NCBI GenBank assembly: GCA_002862265.1
Contig: PKCQ01000631.1
Span: 1-5,431, forward strand
DNA: 5,431 nucleotides
Direction: 5' to 3'
DNA from: Planctomycetaceae bacterium
Lineage (GTDB): Bacteria > Planctomycetota > Planctomycetia > Pirellulales > Pirellulaceae
A program made the translations under genes and the position numbers. The notes beneath the pieces were generated by a model. That model was not told the origin of the DNA and did not search any database. It saw nothing but the letters and a program-made list of their open reading frames with translations. Below, one piece after another: positions 1-5,431 of this stretch. Position 1 is the stretch's first letter, and each line of letters begins with the position of its first letter.

Positions 1-1926
1 GGCACCGAGATGGACTCGCAGCAGGGCTCCGACCACGATGCTCAGCCGCGCTCGCATCCGGCCTTCTACTCGTTCACCATCATTGGCGGTGGTGCGCAAG
101 GCCGAGCCGGCGAGCTGATGCACTTGAACGATGGCACCGGTGGCAAGTCCTACCAAGTTCGCCCCAAAAACGACGGCTTTCAAATGCATTCCTTGCTCGC
201 CAAGGAATTCCGCCCTGTGCCCGCTAACGAGATTTTGTCCTCGGCGCACTTCCCAGCAGACATGCAACAAGACTTCTTGATCTTGAACGTGATTGGCTTC
301 CTCGGAATCAAGCAATACGACCTGGATCGCGGTGATGGCGGTAAGCGACCTTACGGCCAAGTCTGGGGCACACCTCAGAAAGAATTGCTCAACGGGGCTG
401 ACCGGAACTTCCGTCCGAGTGATGCGATCGTTGGCGAAGATGGAGCGTTGTATGTCGCCGACTGGCACAATATGATAATCGGTCACATGCAGCACAATAT
501 TCGCGATCCCAGTCGTGACCACAAGCACGGTCGTATCCTGCGTTTGACCGTCAAAGATCGCCCATTGCAAAAGCCGGTTGCCATTCACGACGAACCAATT
601 GCAAAGCTACTCGAGAACTTGAAGCACCCGGTCGACGGCGTACGTCAGCGAACTCGAGTAGAACTAAGTTCTCGGGACTCCGATGAAGTCATCGCAGCGG
701 CTCAAGCATGGGCAGCAGACTTCGATCCCAACGACGAGGAGGAAGCACATCACATCCTGGAAGCTCTATGGCTGCATCAACAGCACAATGTAAAGAACCA
801 AGAATTGCTCGCGAAGTTGCTTGACTCGGAAGTCGGTCATGCCGCTACGGCAGCTGGAATCGTACAACACTTCTGGACGAAGTTCGACGCTAGGTTGGCA
901 AGTAGCTTTGCGGCAAATCCAGAGATGCACGTTGTCAACTATCGTCCGCCTCGCCACTTGGACAAGAAATTCCACGGTGTCTACAAGAAGGGAAGCGAGA
1001 TCTTCCAGCGAGAATCACACTGTGCCACCTGTCACCAGACGAGCGGCCAGGGAAGTGGTTCCGTGTATCCGCCGCTTGTTGGAGGACCCTGGGTAAACGG
1101 CGATGAAGAACGCTTGATCAAGCTTGCTTTGCATGGCATGTGGGGCAAGATGAATGTCCGTGGCAAGACATACGATCCAACACGCGGTGTGCCTCCGATG
1201 ACAGCCTTCCGTGACTTGCTGAAGGATGACGAGCTTGCTGCGGTGCTCACGTTTGTTCGTAACACTTGGGGTAATAAAGCGTCCGTGATTGACGCAGAAA
1301 CAGTCGCACGAGTTCGAGCAGAGAGTGCAAGTCGCACAACCTTCTGGAAGCCGGAAGAGCTTGAAAAGCTTCATCCGCTCGAAAAAGAACTGATGTCGCC
1401 AGAGGATCTAAAGGAACCCGAAACAATCAATAACATCGCCTTGGAAAAGGAGCTGTTGGAGCAAACTCCGGTCCAGATCGCCAAGCTCGCCATGGAACGT
1501 GGCAAGGCAAGGCGTGGGAAGAGCTTGTTCTACAACTCTGCTGCAGCTTGCTTCGCCTGCCATGACCCTCCAGGCAACGCGCCAAAGATGGGCCCCGACC
1601 TGACGAAACTCACCAAGGACATGACTCCAGAAGATTGGGTTACCGCGGTCTTGGAGCCATCCAAACAAATCGACAAGAAGTTTGCTCAGGTTAACGTGCT
1701 GACGGCAGACGATGAAATCTTGACTGGAATCCGCATTTCCGAGGACGATGACTCTATCGTGCTTCGTAATGTGGCTGATCCGAATGCGATCACGATTGCA
1801 AAAGAAGACATCGAAGCAATCAAGGAGTCGAAGACTTCGATGATGCCAGCAGGCTTGGTCAAGTCACTGAAGAGTCGCCAAGAATTCGACGACCTGATGA
1901 AGTATCTCATCGGCCTAAAGAAGTAA
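1..1926 (+). CDS. PVC-type membrane-bound dehydrogenase / diheme c-type cytochrome protein, 5'-truncated by window edge
   Basis: This is the C-terminal part of a large exported planctomycete redox protein. The frame is open from base 1; the ATG at base 10 lies inside conserved sequence and is unlikely to be the true start. Numbering from that ATG (638 residues), residues 1-180 resemble the end of a dehydrogenase beta-propeller (FRPSDAIVGEDGALYVADWHN near 134-154, then GHMQHNIRDPSRDHKHGRI). Residues about 195-300 are helical and HEAT-like. Residues 325-425 form a class I cytochrome c domain with CATCH (C338, C341, H342) and a likely axial Met397 in PPMTAF. A charged linker follows. Residues 500-638 are the planctomycete heme-binding module with CFACH (C514, C517, H518), GPDLTKL, and SMMPAGL (Met611/612) as candidate ligand. 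From family knowledge it probably oxidises a substrate in the periplasm and passes electrons to the hemes; the substrate is unknown. The signal peptide would lie outside the window. Stop is TAA. Confidence 0.9.
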   Translation, partial: GTEMDSQQGSDHDAQPRSHPAFYSFTIIGGGAQGRAGELMHLNDGTGGKSYQVRPKNDGFQMHSLLAKEFRPVPANEILSSAHFPADMQQDFLILNVIGFLGIKQYDLDRGDGGKRPYGQVWGTPQKELLNGADRNFRPSDAIVGEDGALYVADWHNMIIGHMQHNIRDPSRDHKHGRILRLTVKDRPLQKPVAIHDEPIAKLLENLKHPVDGVRQRTRVELSSRDSDEVIAAAQAWAADFDPNDEEEAHHILEALWLHQQHNVKNQELLAKLLDSEVGHAATAAGIVQHFWTKFDARLASSFAANPEMHVVNYRPPRHLDKKFHGVYKKGSEIFQRESHCATCHQTSGQGSGSVYPPLVGGPWVNGDEERLIKLALHGMWGKMNVRGKTYDPTRGVPPMTAFRDLLKDDELAAVLTFVRNTWGNKASVIDAETVARVRAESASRTTFWKPEELEKLHPLEKELMSPEDLKEPETINNIALEKELLEQTPVQIAKLAMERGKARRGKSLFYNSAAACFACHDPPGNAPKMGPDLTKLTKDMTPEDWVTAVLEPSKQIDKKFAQVNVLTADDEILTGIRISEDDDSIVLRNVADPNAITIAKEDIEAIKESKTSMMPAGLVKSLKSRQEFDDLMKYLIGLKK

Positions 1927-1949
1927 GTTCCGGCTAAGAAATTACAATA

Positions 1950-1977
1950 ACACCCTTCCGCTTGCTGGGGGGGGTGT
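1950..1977 (+). terminator. possible 3' hairpin after the dehydrogenase gene (weak terminator candidate)
   Basis: About 25 bases after the TAA stop, CACCCTTCC (1951-1959) can pair with GGGGGGGTG (1968-1976) around a loop of about 8 bases. Two of the pairs are G-U. A flanking A-T pair extends the stem. The 3' arm includes a run of eight G (1967-1974). No T-run follows (TAGGCTGC), so it is not a canonical intrinsic terminator. It could act as a factor-dependent end or as an mRNA 3' stabiliser, or it may have no function. Confidence 0.3.
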
Positions 1978-2017
1978 AGGCTGCGACGTGGAGCGAGCAC
2001 GCTTCTATCGAGATGCT

Positions 2018-2023
2018 GGGAGA
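2018..2023 (+). promoter_or_regulatory. ribosome binding site of the decayed hydrolase gene
   Basis: GGGAGA lies 7 bases before the ATG at 2031. It supports the MNTPTHAL start over the in-frame ATG at 2013, because this protein family typically begins with a short M-x-x-P-T/S-H motif. The site appears intact although the gene behind it is broken. Confidence 0.5.
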
Positions 2024-2030
2024 ACAGCAA

Positions 2031-2558
2031 ATGAACACTCCCACTCATGCTCTCATCAACTGGACCGTGGCCAAGTTTTTTGGGGACGGAGTCATTTCCG
2101 GCAAGTGCCGTTTTGATCGGTTCGGTCGCACCAGACATTCCGTTGTACTTCTTGACGATCGGCGGGGGACTCTGGTTTCGATTTGTACAAGGCTGGGATC
2201 CAGCAGAGATCCATGATGGATCAGCCTTTACAACCTGCTTCACTCGCCGCTTGTCTTGATCGTCGCTCTCATCGCACTCTACTTTGGACTCGGCTACGCG
2301 GCCTTTATCAAATCTTGGCGGGTCTGGTTTCTCGGCTCGTGTTTCCTTCACACTCCGCTGGACGTTCCGTTGCACCACGACGATGGACCTTTACTTTTCT
2401 GGTTATTGAATTGAAGTTATCGCTACGCCATTCCGCTGAGCTATTGGGACATGAACCACCATGCTTATGTCGTCATGCCGGTCGAAGGTGCAATATTTCT
2501 TCTGCCGCTCGGACGTATCGTCTGGCAGTGGCTTCACCCCGACAGTCTATCGGGATAG
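2031..2558 (+). pseudogene. decayed membrane-bound metal-dependent hydrolase (YdjM-like), two frameshifts and one nonsense codon
   Basis: Joining three open segments rebuilds a single protein of about 175 residues. Segment 1 (from 2031) begins MNTPTHALINW. A +1 shift between about 2076 and 2094, probably in the T6G4 run at 2076-2085, leads to FPASAVLIGSVAPDIPLYF. One base is missing at about 2216-2217 (GATGG for GATTGG), after which the frame returns with WISLYNLLHSPLVLIV. Then come FLHTPLDVPLHHDDGPLLFW, a TGA at 2412-2414 where the family has Trp, and SYRYAIPLSYWDMNHHA, ending at TAG 2556-2558. His6, the APD motif (Asp35), His71, LHTPLD, HHDD and SYWD fit the small inner-membrane metal-dependent hydrolase family (YdjM/LexA-regulated type); its substrate is not well defined. 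Hydrophobic segments lie near rebuilt residues 24-50, 73-92, 98-113 and 146-166. As written, no functional product can be made. Sequencing error is possible, but three lesions in 528 bases contrasts with none in the intact neighbours. Confidence 0.8.
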
Positions 2559-2881
2559 AGCATCAAGACGAGCGTCCTGCTAGCACAGCAAAATTCCGTG
2601 TACGAATAGCTATCGAAGAGTTCCGATGTTTGCAGGCGAAGGCACCATAGAAGCCCTCCGTCAACTTTTCCTATCGATGCCAGCCTTGGTGCACTCAGCC
2701 TTTTCAGTGGCCTCATTCTCGCGGCAAAAGGCCAAGGCACCGGTGTTTCTAAATGTTGACTGGTAATTGGCACCGTAGTGATTCTTCTCACCAGGATCCT
2801 AGCCGTGCGTTTTGTCTGCCAACATATCATGCAGTAAAAAGCTTGTCGGCATCCTACGAACAAGAGACGGATTCTAGCACT

Positions 2882-2904
2882 TTTCGAAACCGACAACGCT
2901 CGGT
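2882..2904. repeat. short palindromes upstream of the oxidoreductase gene
   Basis: TTTCGAAA (2882-2889) is a perfect 8-base palindrome. It is followed directly by ACCGA-N6-TCGGT (2889-2904), a perfect 5-base inverted repeat. They lie 50-75 bases before the ATG of the Gfo/Idh/MocA gene, a plausible place for an operator. Repeats of this size also occur by chance. Confidence 0.3.
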
Positions 2905-2915
2905 CAAAAAACTCG

Positions 2916-2945
2916 CTACACTGCTTCTATTCCGTTTTAGTGTAG
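2916..2945 (+). promoter_or_regulatory. inverted repeat abutting the ribosome binding site (candidate operator or leader hairpin)
   Basis: CTACACT (2916-2922) and AGTGTAG (2939-2945) are perfect 7-base inverted repeats separated by 16 bases. The 3' arm touches the Shine-Dalgarno sequence GGAG (2946-2949), which lies 6 bases before the ATG at 2956. If transcribed, a hairpin here would sit against the ribosome binding site. As DNA it could bind a dimeric regulator. What is seen is the symmetry; any regulatory role is inferred. Confidence 0.35.
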
Positions 2946-2955
2946 GGAGAAAAAC

Positions 2956-4293
2956 ATGACCTCGAAGATCAAACGTCGCCAGTTTCAGCAACTAGCCGCC
3001 GGTAGTTTGCTGACTGCCGCAAGTAGTCAACGCGTACACTCAGCCGGAACGGCAAAGCTTCGGGTCGCCTTTATCGGAGTGGGTGGACGTGGCGGATCCA
3101 ATCTGAGAACGGTGGCCAAAGATCCTGAAGTCGAAGTCGCCTATCTGTGTGATGTGGACCAGCGGCGAGTCGACGCGGCAAAGAAGCTGTATCCAGACGC
3201 GAAGACGCTGCGAGATTTCCGCAAACTGTACGAGGAAGACGACTTTGATGCAGTGGTTGTCAGTACTTGTGAGCACACTCATGCTTACGCGACTTTACCT
3301 GCACTGTATCGCAAGAAGCATGTGTACTGCGAAAAGCCGCTCACACACAATATTCACGAAGCTCGCCTTATCACGCAAGCTGCAGCGCACGCAGGCGTTG
3401 CTACGCAAATGGGGACTCAGATTCATGCTGGCGCTAATTACCGCCGTGTAGTTGAGCTCATTCAAGGTGGTGCGATAGGGAATGTCACCAAAGCGCATGT
3501 TTGGGTGGGCCGTGCTTGGGGACTGCAGAGTGCTCAAGCAGCAAAGGCCAACAAGGATATCGTTCACGTTACCGAATTTCCCACGAAGGAAATGCCGGTT
3601 CCCGAGTACTTGGATTGGGATTTATGGCTTGGGCCAGCTGCCTACAGACCATTCAATCCGGTCTATTTCCCTGGTCCCAAATGGTATCGCTGGTGGGAGT
3701 TCGGTAATGGCACCATGTCCGACCTAGGCAGTCATTGGAACGACTTGCCCTATTGGGCTTTGCAGCTAGATGCTCCAACTTCGGTGAAAGCGATTGGGCC
3801 AGAGCCGCACCCTGAAATCGCGCCTGCCTCGATGATGGCAGAGTATCAGTACGGACCGCGAGGTGACATGCCAGCCTGTTCGCTGACTTGGTATCAAGGG
3901 ACTTATAAGCCCGAGCGATGGAAGAACAAGGAGATACCTCAGTGGGGCAGCGGCGTACTCTTCGTCGGTGACAAAGGAATGCTTCTAAGCAATTACGGCA
4001 AGCATGTCCTTTTGCCTGAAGCCAAATTGAAGGACTTCAAACGTCCTGAACCATTCATCAAGGACTCGCCCGGGCAACACGAAGAGTGGTTGATTGCCTG
4101 TCGCGAAGGCACTCCGACCGGCAGCGATTTTTCTTACGCAGGACCATTGACCGAAGCCAATCACTTGGGCAACGTCGCCTTCCGCGCGGGCGGCACGATC
4201 CAGTGGCATGCCGAACGAATGCGTGTCACCAATGTCAACTCTGCTAACCGCTTCTGCCGCCGCACTCCCCGCGAGGGTTGGAAACTAGAATAG
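2956..4293 (+). CDS. Gfo/Idh/MocA family NAD(P)-dependent oxidoreductase with twin-arginine leader
   Basis: The gene encodes 445 residues, a normal length for the exported planctomycete members of this family. The start is supported by GGAG 6 bases upstream and by the leader that follows. Residues 4-30 form a Tat-like signal: KIKRRQFQQ (Arg7-Arg8, Phe10), a short hydrophobic stretch and a likely cleavage near residues 29-31. The mature protein opens with a Rossmann fold: VAFIGVGGRGG (Gly41, Gly43, Gly44, Gly46) for the dinucleotide, and CDVD (Asp66) after the second strand. CEKPLTHN carries the catalytic-type EKP motif (Lys127). The C-terminal alpha/beta domain contains DLGSHWNDLPYWAL (His260, Asp263), the usual acid/base and substrate region. 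Members act on sugars, inositols and related polyols; the substrate cannot be read from sequence. Tat export fits folding with bound cofactor before transport. Upstream lies a decayed gene, so it is probably transcribed from its own promoter. It ends in TAG, 23 bases from the end of the convergent heme gene. Confidence 0.93.
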   Translation: MTSKIKRRQFQQLAAGSLLTAASSQRVHSAGTAKLRVAFIGVGGRGGSNLRTVAKDPEVEVAYLCDVDQRRVDAAKKLYPDAKTLRDFRKLYEEDDFDAVVVSTCEHTHAYATLPALYRKKHVYCEKPLTHNIHEARLITQAAAHAGVATQMGTQIHAGANYRRVVELIQGGAIGNVTKAHVWVGRAWGLQSAQAAKANKDIVHVTEFPTKEMPVPEYLDWDLWLGPAAYRPFNPVYFPGPKWYRWWEFGNGTMSDLGSHWNDLPYWALQLDAPTSVKAIGPEPHPEIAPASMMAEYQYGPRGDMPACSLTWYQGTYKPERWKNKEIPQWGSGVLFVGDKGMLLSNYGKHVLLPEAKLKDFKRPEPFIKDSPGQHEEWLIACREGTPTGSDFSYAGPLTEANHLGNVAFRAGGTIQWHAERMRVTNVNSANRFCRRTPREGWKLE

Positions 4294-4316
4294 GCGATTG
4301 GCAATCTGCCGTGTCG

Positions 4317-5258
4317 TCAGCGAATTTTCGTGGACAGATTTAGCTCTTGGAGAAAGGCGAGCAAGTCCGCCAACTCTTGTGCGGTGAGCTCCGCTGCCAA
4401 TCCATCGGGCATCAGCGAGCTTTTTAATTGCTTGCGCAACTCGACGTCGTCCTGATGGACTCGGTGCTCCTTGCCGTCTGCAGAGCGTAGAACAATCACA
4501 TGCTCGCTTTGGTCAATCAACAGGCCAGTGAGAACTTGGCCGTCAACCGTCAGAATGCTCTGTGTTAGATATTGGGGTTCAATCTTCTGGGATGGTGACA
4601 AAATACTGGCAAGCAGCTCCTCGCTACTTCGTTTGGGCAATTTGTCGAGATCGGGGCCAACCAGCGTGCCTTGTCCGTTCAAACGATGGCAGTTCCGGCA
4701 CTGGGAAACTTTTGAGTTAAGGAAGCGTTCTCGCCCGCGATCCGCATTGCCTTGCATGGCCAGAATCGCGTCGGCGTCGATCGAATTGCCAAGTCGCTGA
4801 GTTCTTTGGGATGCGGGCAAGAGACGGTCGTACAGGCCAATTGTTATTGCATCAGCCCGCTGTTTCTTGCTCATCGCAGACGCTTGTCTTTCCTCTGGCG
4901 CCAGCTTCAGCAACTGATGAAAGTTACGCAAAGCAACAACTGTTGGATTTCCATCATCGACTTTCGATTTACCTAGCGAAGTGATCCAATCGTGTACCAA
5001 TTTCAAACCCGCTTCATCATTGTCTCGCGCCCACAACTTTGGCATGTGCCCCTGGCCGGCTGTCGCCATGCGATAGTAGAGAATCGATGAGTAGGGATCT
5101 CCTGGCGAGATGACTTGGGACGCTGCCAATCCAAAATCGCCTTGGGTCGTAGCAAAACTCAAAGCGTTGATTTGTTCGTTGGAATTGGAGAAGACGAGAT
5201 CCAACGCAACCGTGCCGCCACCACCGCGCCGATGGCAATGCGCGCAGTTTGCGTGCAA
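4317..5258 (-). CDS. C-terminal diheme part of a PVC-type cytochrome/dehydrogenase protein, cut from its N-terminal part by a stop codon
   Basis: The open frame gives 313 residues from a TTG, but this TTG is almost certainly an internal Leu codon: the family reads RARSYLHANCAHCH and here the Tyr codon is TAA (5259-5261). From the TTG, residues 1-90 form a cytochrome-like module with CAHCH (C5, C8, H9), GGGGTVALDL, QVISPGDPYSSILYYRM and MPKLW (Met72, likely axial ligand). This resembles the diheme SO_2930-type proteins. Residues 93-170 are a helical linker. Residues 172-313 are the planctomycete heme-binding module with CRNCH (C187, C190, H191), GPDLDKL, ILSPSQKI and SLMPDGL (Met283), homologous to the end of the dehydrogenase at the left of the window. 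Full proteins of this type are exported and have an N-terminal sugar-dehydrogenase-like propeller, which would lie beyond the right edge. The fragment has no signal peptide, so it could not be exported for heme attachment. It is probably nonfunctional unless the stop is an error. Confidence 0.8.
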   Translation of the reverse strand: MHANCAHCHRRGGGGTVALDLVFSNSNEQINALSFATTQGDFGLAASQVISPGDPYSSILYYRMATAGQGHMPKLWARDNDEAGLKLVHDWITSLGKSKVDDGNPTVVALRNFHQLLKLAPEERQASAMSKKQRADAITIGLYDRLLPASQRTQRLGNSIDADAILAMQGNADRGRERFLNSKVSQCRNCHRLNGQGTLVGPDLDKLPKRSSEELLASILSPSQKIEPQYLTQSILTVDGQVLTGLLIDQSEHVIVLRSADGKEHRVHQDDVELRKQLKSSLMPDGLAAELTAQELADLLAFLQELNLSTKIR

Positions 5259-5261
5259 TTA

Positions 5262-5402
5262 CGATCGAGCGCGGTCCTCAAGGGACTGAGTCATGTCGTG
5301 AGGATTCACCATCTGCTTCAAATTCCATGATGACGGAGCTGGTTTGTCTAGCAGATTCAATATCACCACCTGCTCTACCCCATCTCCCTCCTCACCAACG
5401 CC
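5262..5402 (-). pseudogene. upstream coding remnant of the interrupted diheme protein
   Basis: Reading the minus strand in the same frame as the downstream diheme segment gives NLLDKPAPSSWNLKQMVNP followed by HDMTQSLEDRARS, then the TAA at 5259-5261. The pattern of a Leu-rich stretch, then a V-[ND]-P-[YH]-D motif, then LExRARSY directly before the LHANCAHCH heme site is what this family shows. The two pieces therefore belong to one gene. The same frame meets another stop, TAG, at 5403-5405. The stretch before it (GVGEEGDG) no longer looks like the family, which suggests a further lesion or poor sequence near the edge. There is no start or ribosome binding site for the downstream piece in this interval. 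Confidence 0.7.
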
Positions 5403-5431
5403 CTACTTTATCGCACTGCACTGCACCACAC

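Larger units (their letters stand above)
2559..2955. other. non-coding stretch with no recognisable gene
   Basis: I find no gene here that I can support. A minus-strand open frame (2534-2896) gives a Cys- and Arg-rich translation with no recognisable motif, and it runs antisense into the end of the decayed hydrolase gene, so I treat it as spurious. The sequence GGCACC occurs three times (near 2641, 2735 and 2768), and an 8-base palindrome CACCGGTG lies near 2736. The last 75 bases hold the inverted repeats listed separately. The stretch may hold the promoter of the oxidoreductase gene, but I cannot point to convincing -35/-10 boxes. Confidence 0.5.

Noticed and set aside
2076..2085. T6G4 run as a programmed frameshift site
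   Set aside because: The gene also needs a second, opposite shift at about 2217 and read-through of a TGA. Three recoding events in 528 bases are much less likely than decay or error.
1686..2378. Minus-strand open frame of 230 codons
   Set aside because: It lies antisense to the end of the dehydrogenase gene and to the rebuilt hydrolase gene, has no recognisable motif and has unlikely composition. It is a shadow frame.
2412..2414. TGA read as Trp (alternative genetic code)
   Set aside because: The intact neighbours use TGG for Trp and have no internal TGA, and the minus-strand diheme gene ends in TGA. Ordinary TGG-to-TGA mutation is enough.
2183..2650. Plus-strand open frame of 155 codons
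   Set aside because: It is out of frame with the conserved hydrolase segments over the same bases. Its translation is Arg/Ser-rich with no family pattern.
2534..2896. Minus-strand open frame of 120 codons in the spacer
   Set aside because: It has no recognisable motif and a Cys/Arg/Leu-rich composition typical of a random frame, and it overlaps the end of the decayed hydrolase gene antisense.
4294..4316. Bidirectional terminator between the convergent genes
   Set aside because: The 23-base gap holds only GGCA-ATC-TGCC, a 4-base stem with a 3-base loop and no T-run on either strand; too weak to call.
5115..5330. Plus-strand open frame opposite the diheme gene
   Set aside because: It is antisense to the conserved heme block and the RARS remnant and has no motif of its own.

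Overview
The window looks like a piece of a planctomycete genome, most likely of the Pirellulaceae/Rhodopirellula type. The evidence is the gene content: two large exported proteins that end in the planctomycete/PVC-type heme-binding (CxxCH) module, and a Tat-type exported Gfo/Idh/MocA oxidoreductase. Base composition is moderate in GC. Both ends of the window cut through genes.

Layout. (1) 1-1926, plus strand: the 3' part of a large membrane-bound-dehydrogenase-like protein with a beta-propeller tail, a helical repeat region, a class I cytochrome c domain and a C-terminal planctomycete heme module (two CxxCH motifs). (2) 1927-2955: about 1 kb with no intact gene. It is not empty: 2031-2558 is a decayed gene for a small membrane-bound metal-dependent hydrolase (YdjM-like), broken by one +1 shift, one -1 shift and one TGA. 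The remaining ~400 bases show no recognisable gene, but inverted repeats lie just before the next gene. (3) 2956-4293, plus strand: an intact Gfo/Idh/MocA-type NAD(P)-dependent oxidoreductase with a twin-arginine leader. (4) 4317-5258, minus strand, convergent with a 23-base gap: the C-terminal part of a second diheme protein. Its apparent TTG start is really an internal leucine codon. The codon just upstream is TAA where homologues carry Tyr, and family-like coding continues upstream of that stop to about 5402, so this gene is also interrupted.

How the genes fit together (inference): planctomycetes carry many such sets of exported sugar-type oxidoreductases and c-type cytochromes/propeller dehydrogenases, thought to serve periplasmic carbohydrate oxidation. 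The two heme proteins share a homologous C-terminal heme module. I see no evidence of a wholly new system. The most notable point is that two of the four genes carry disabling lesions, while the other two are open over about 1.9 kb and 1.3 kb. This suggests local gene decay, although sequence error near the right edge is a real alternative for the last gene.
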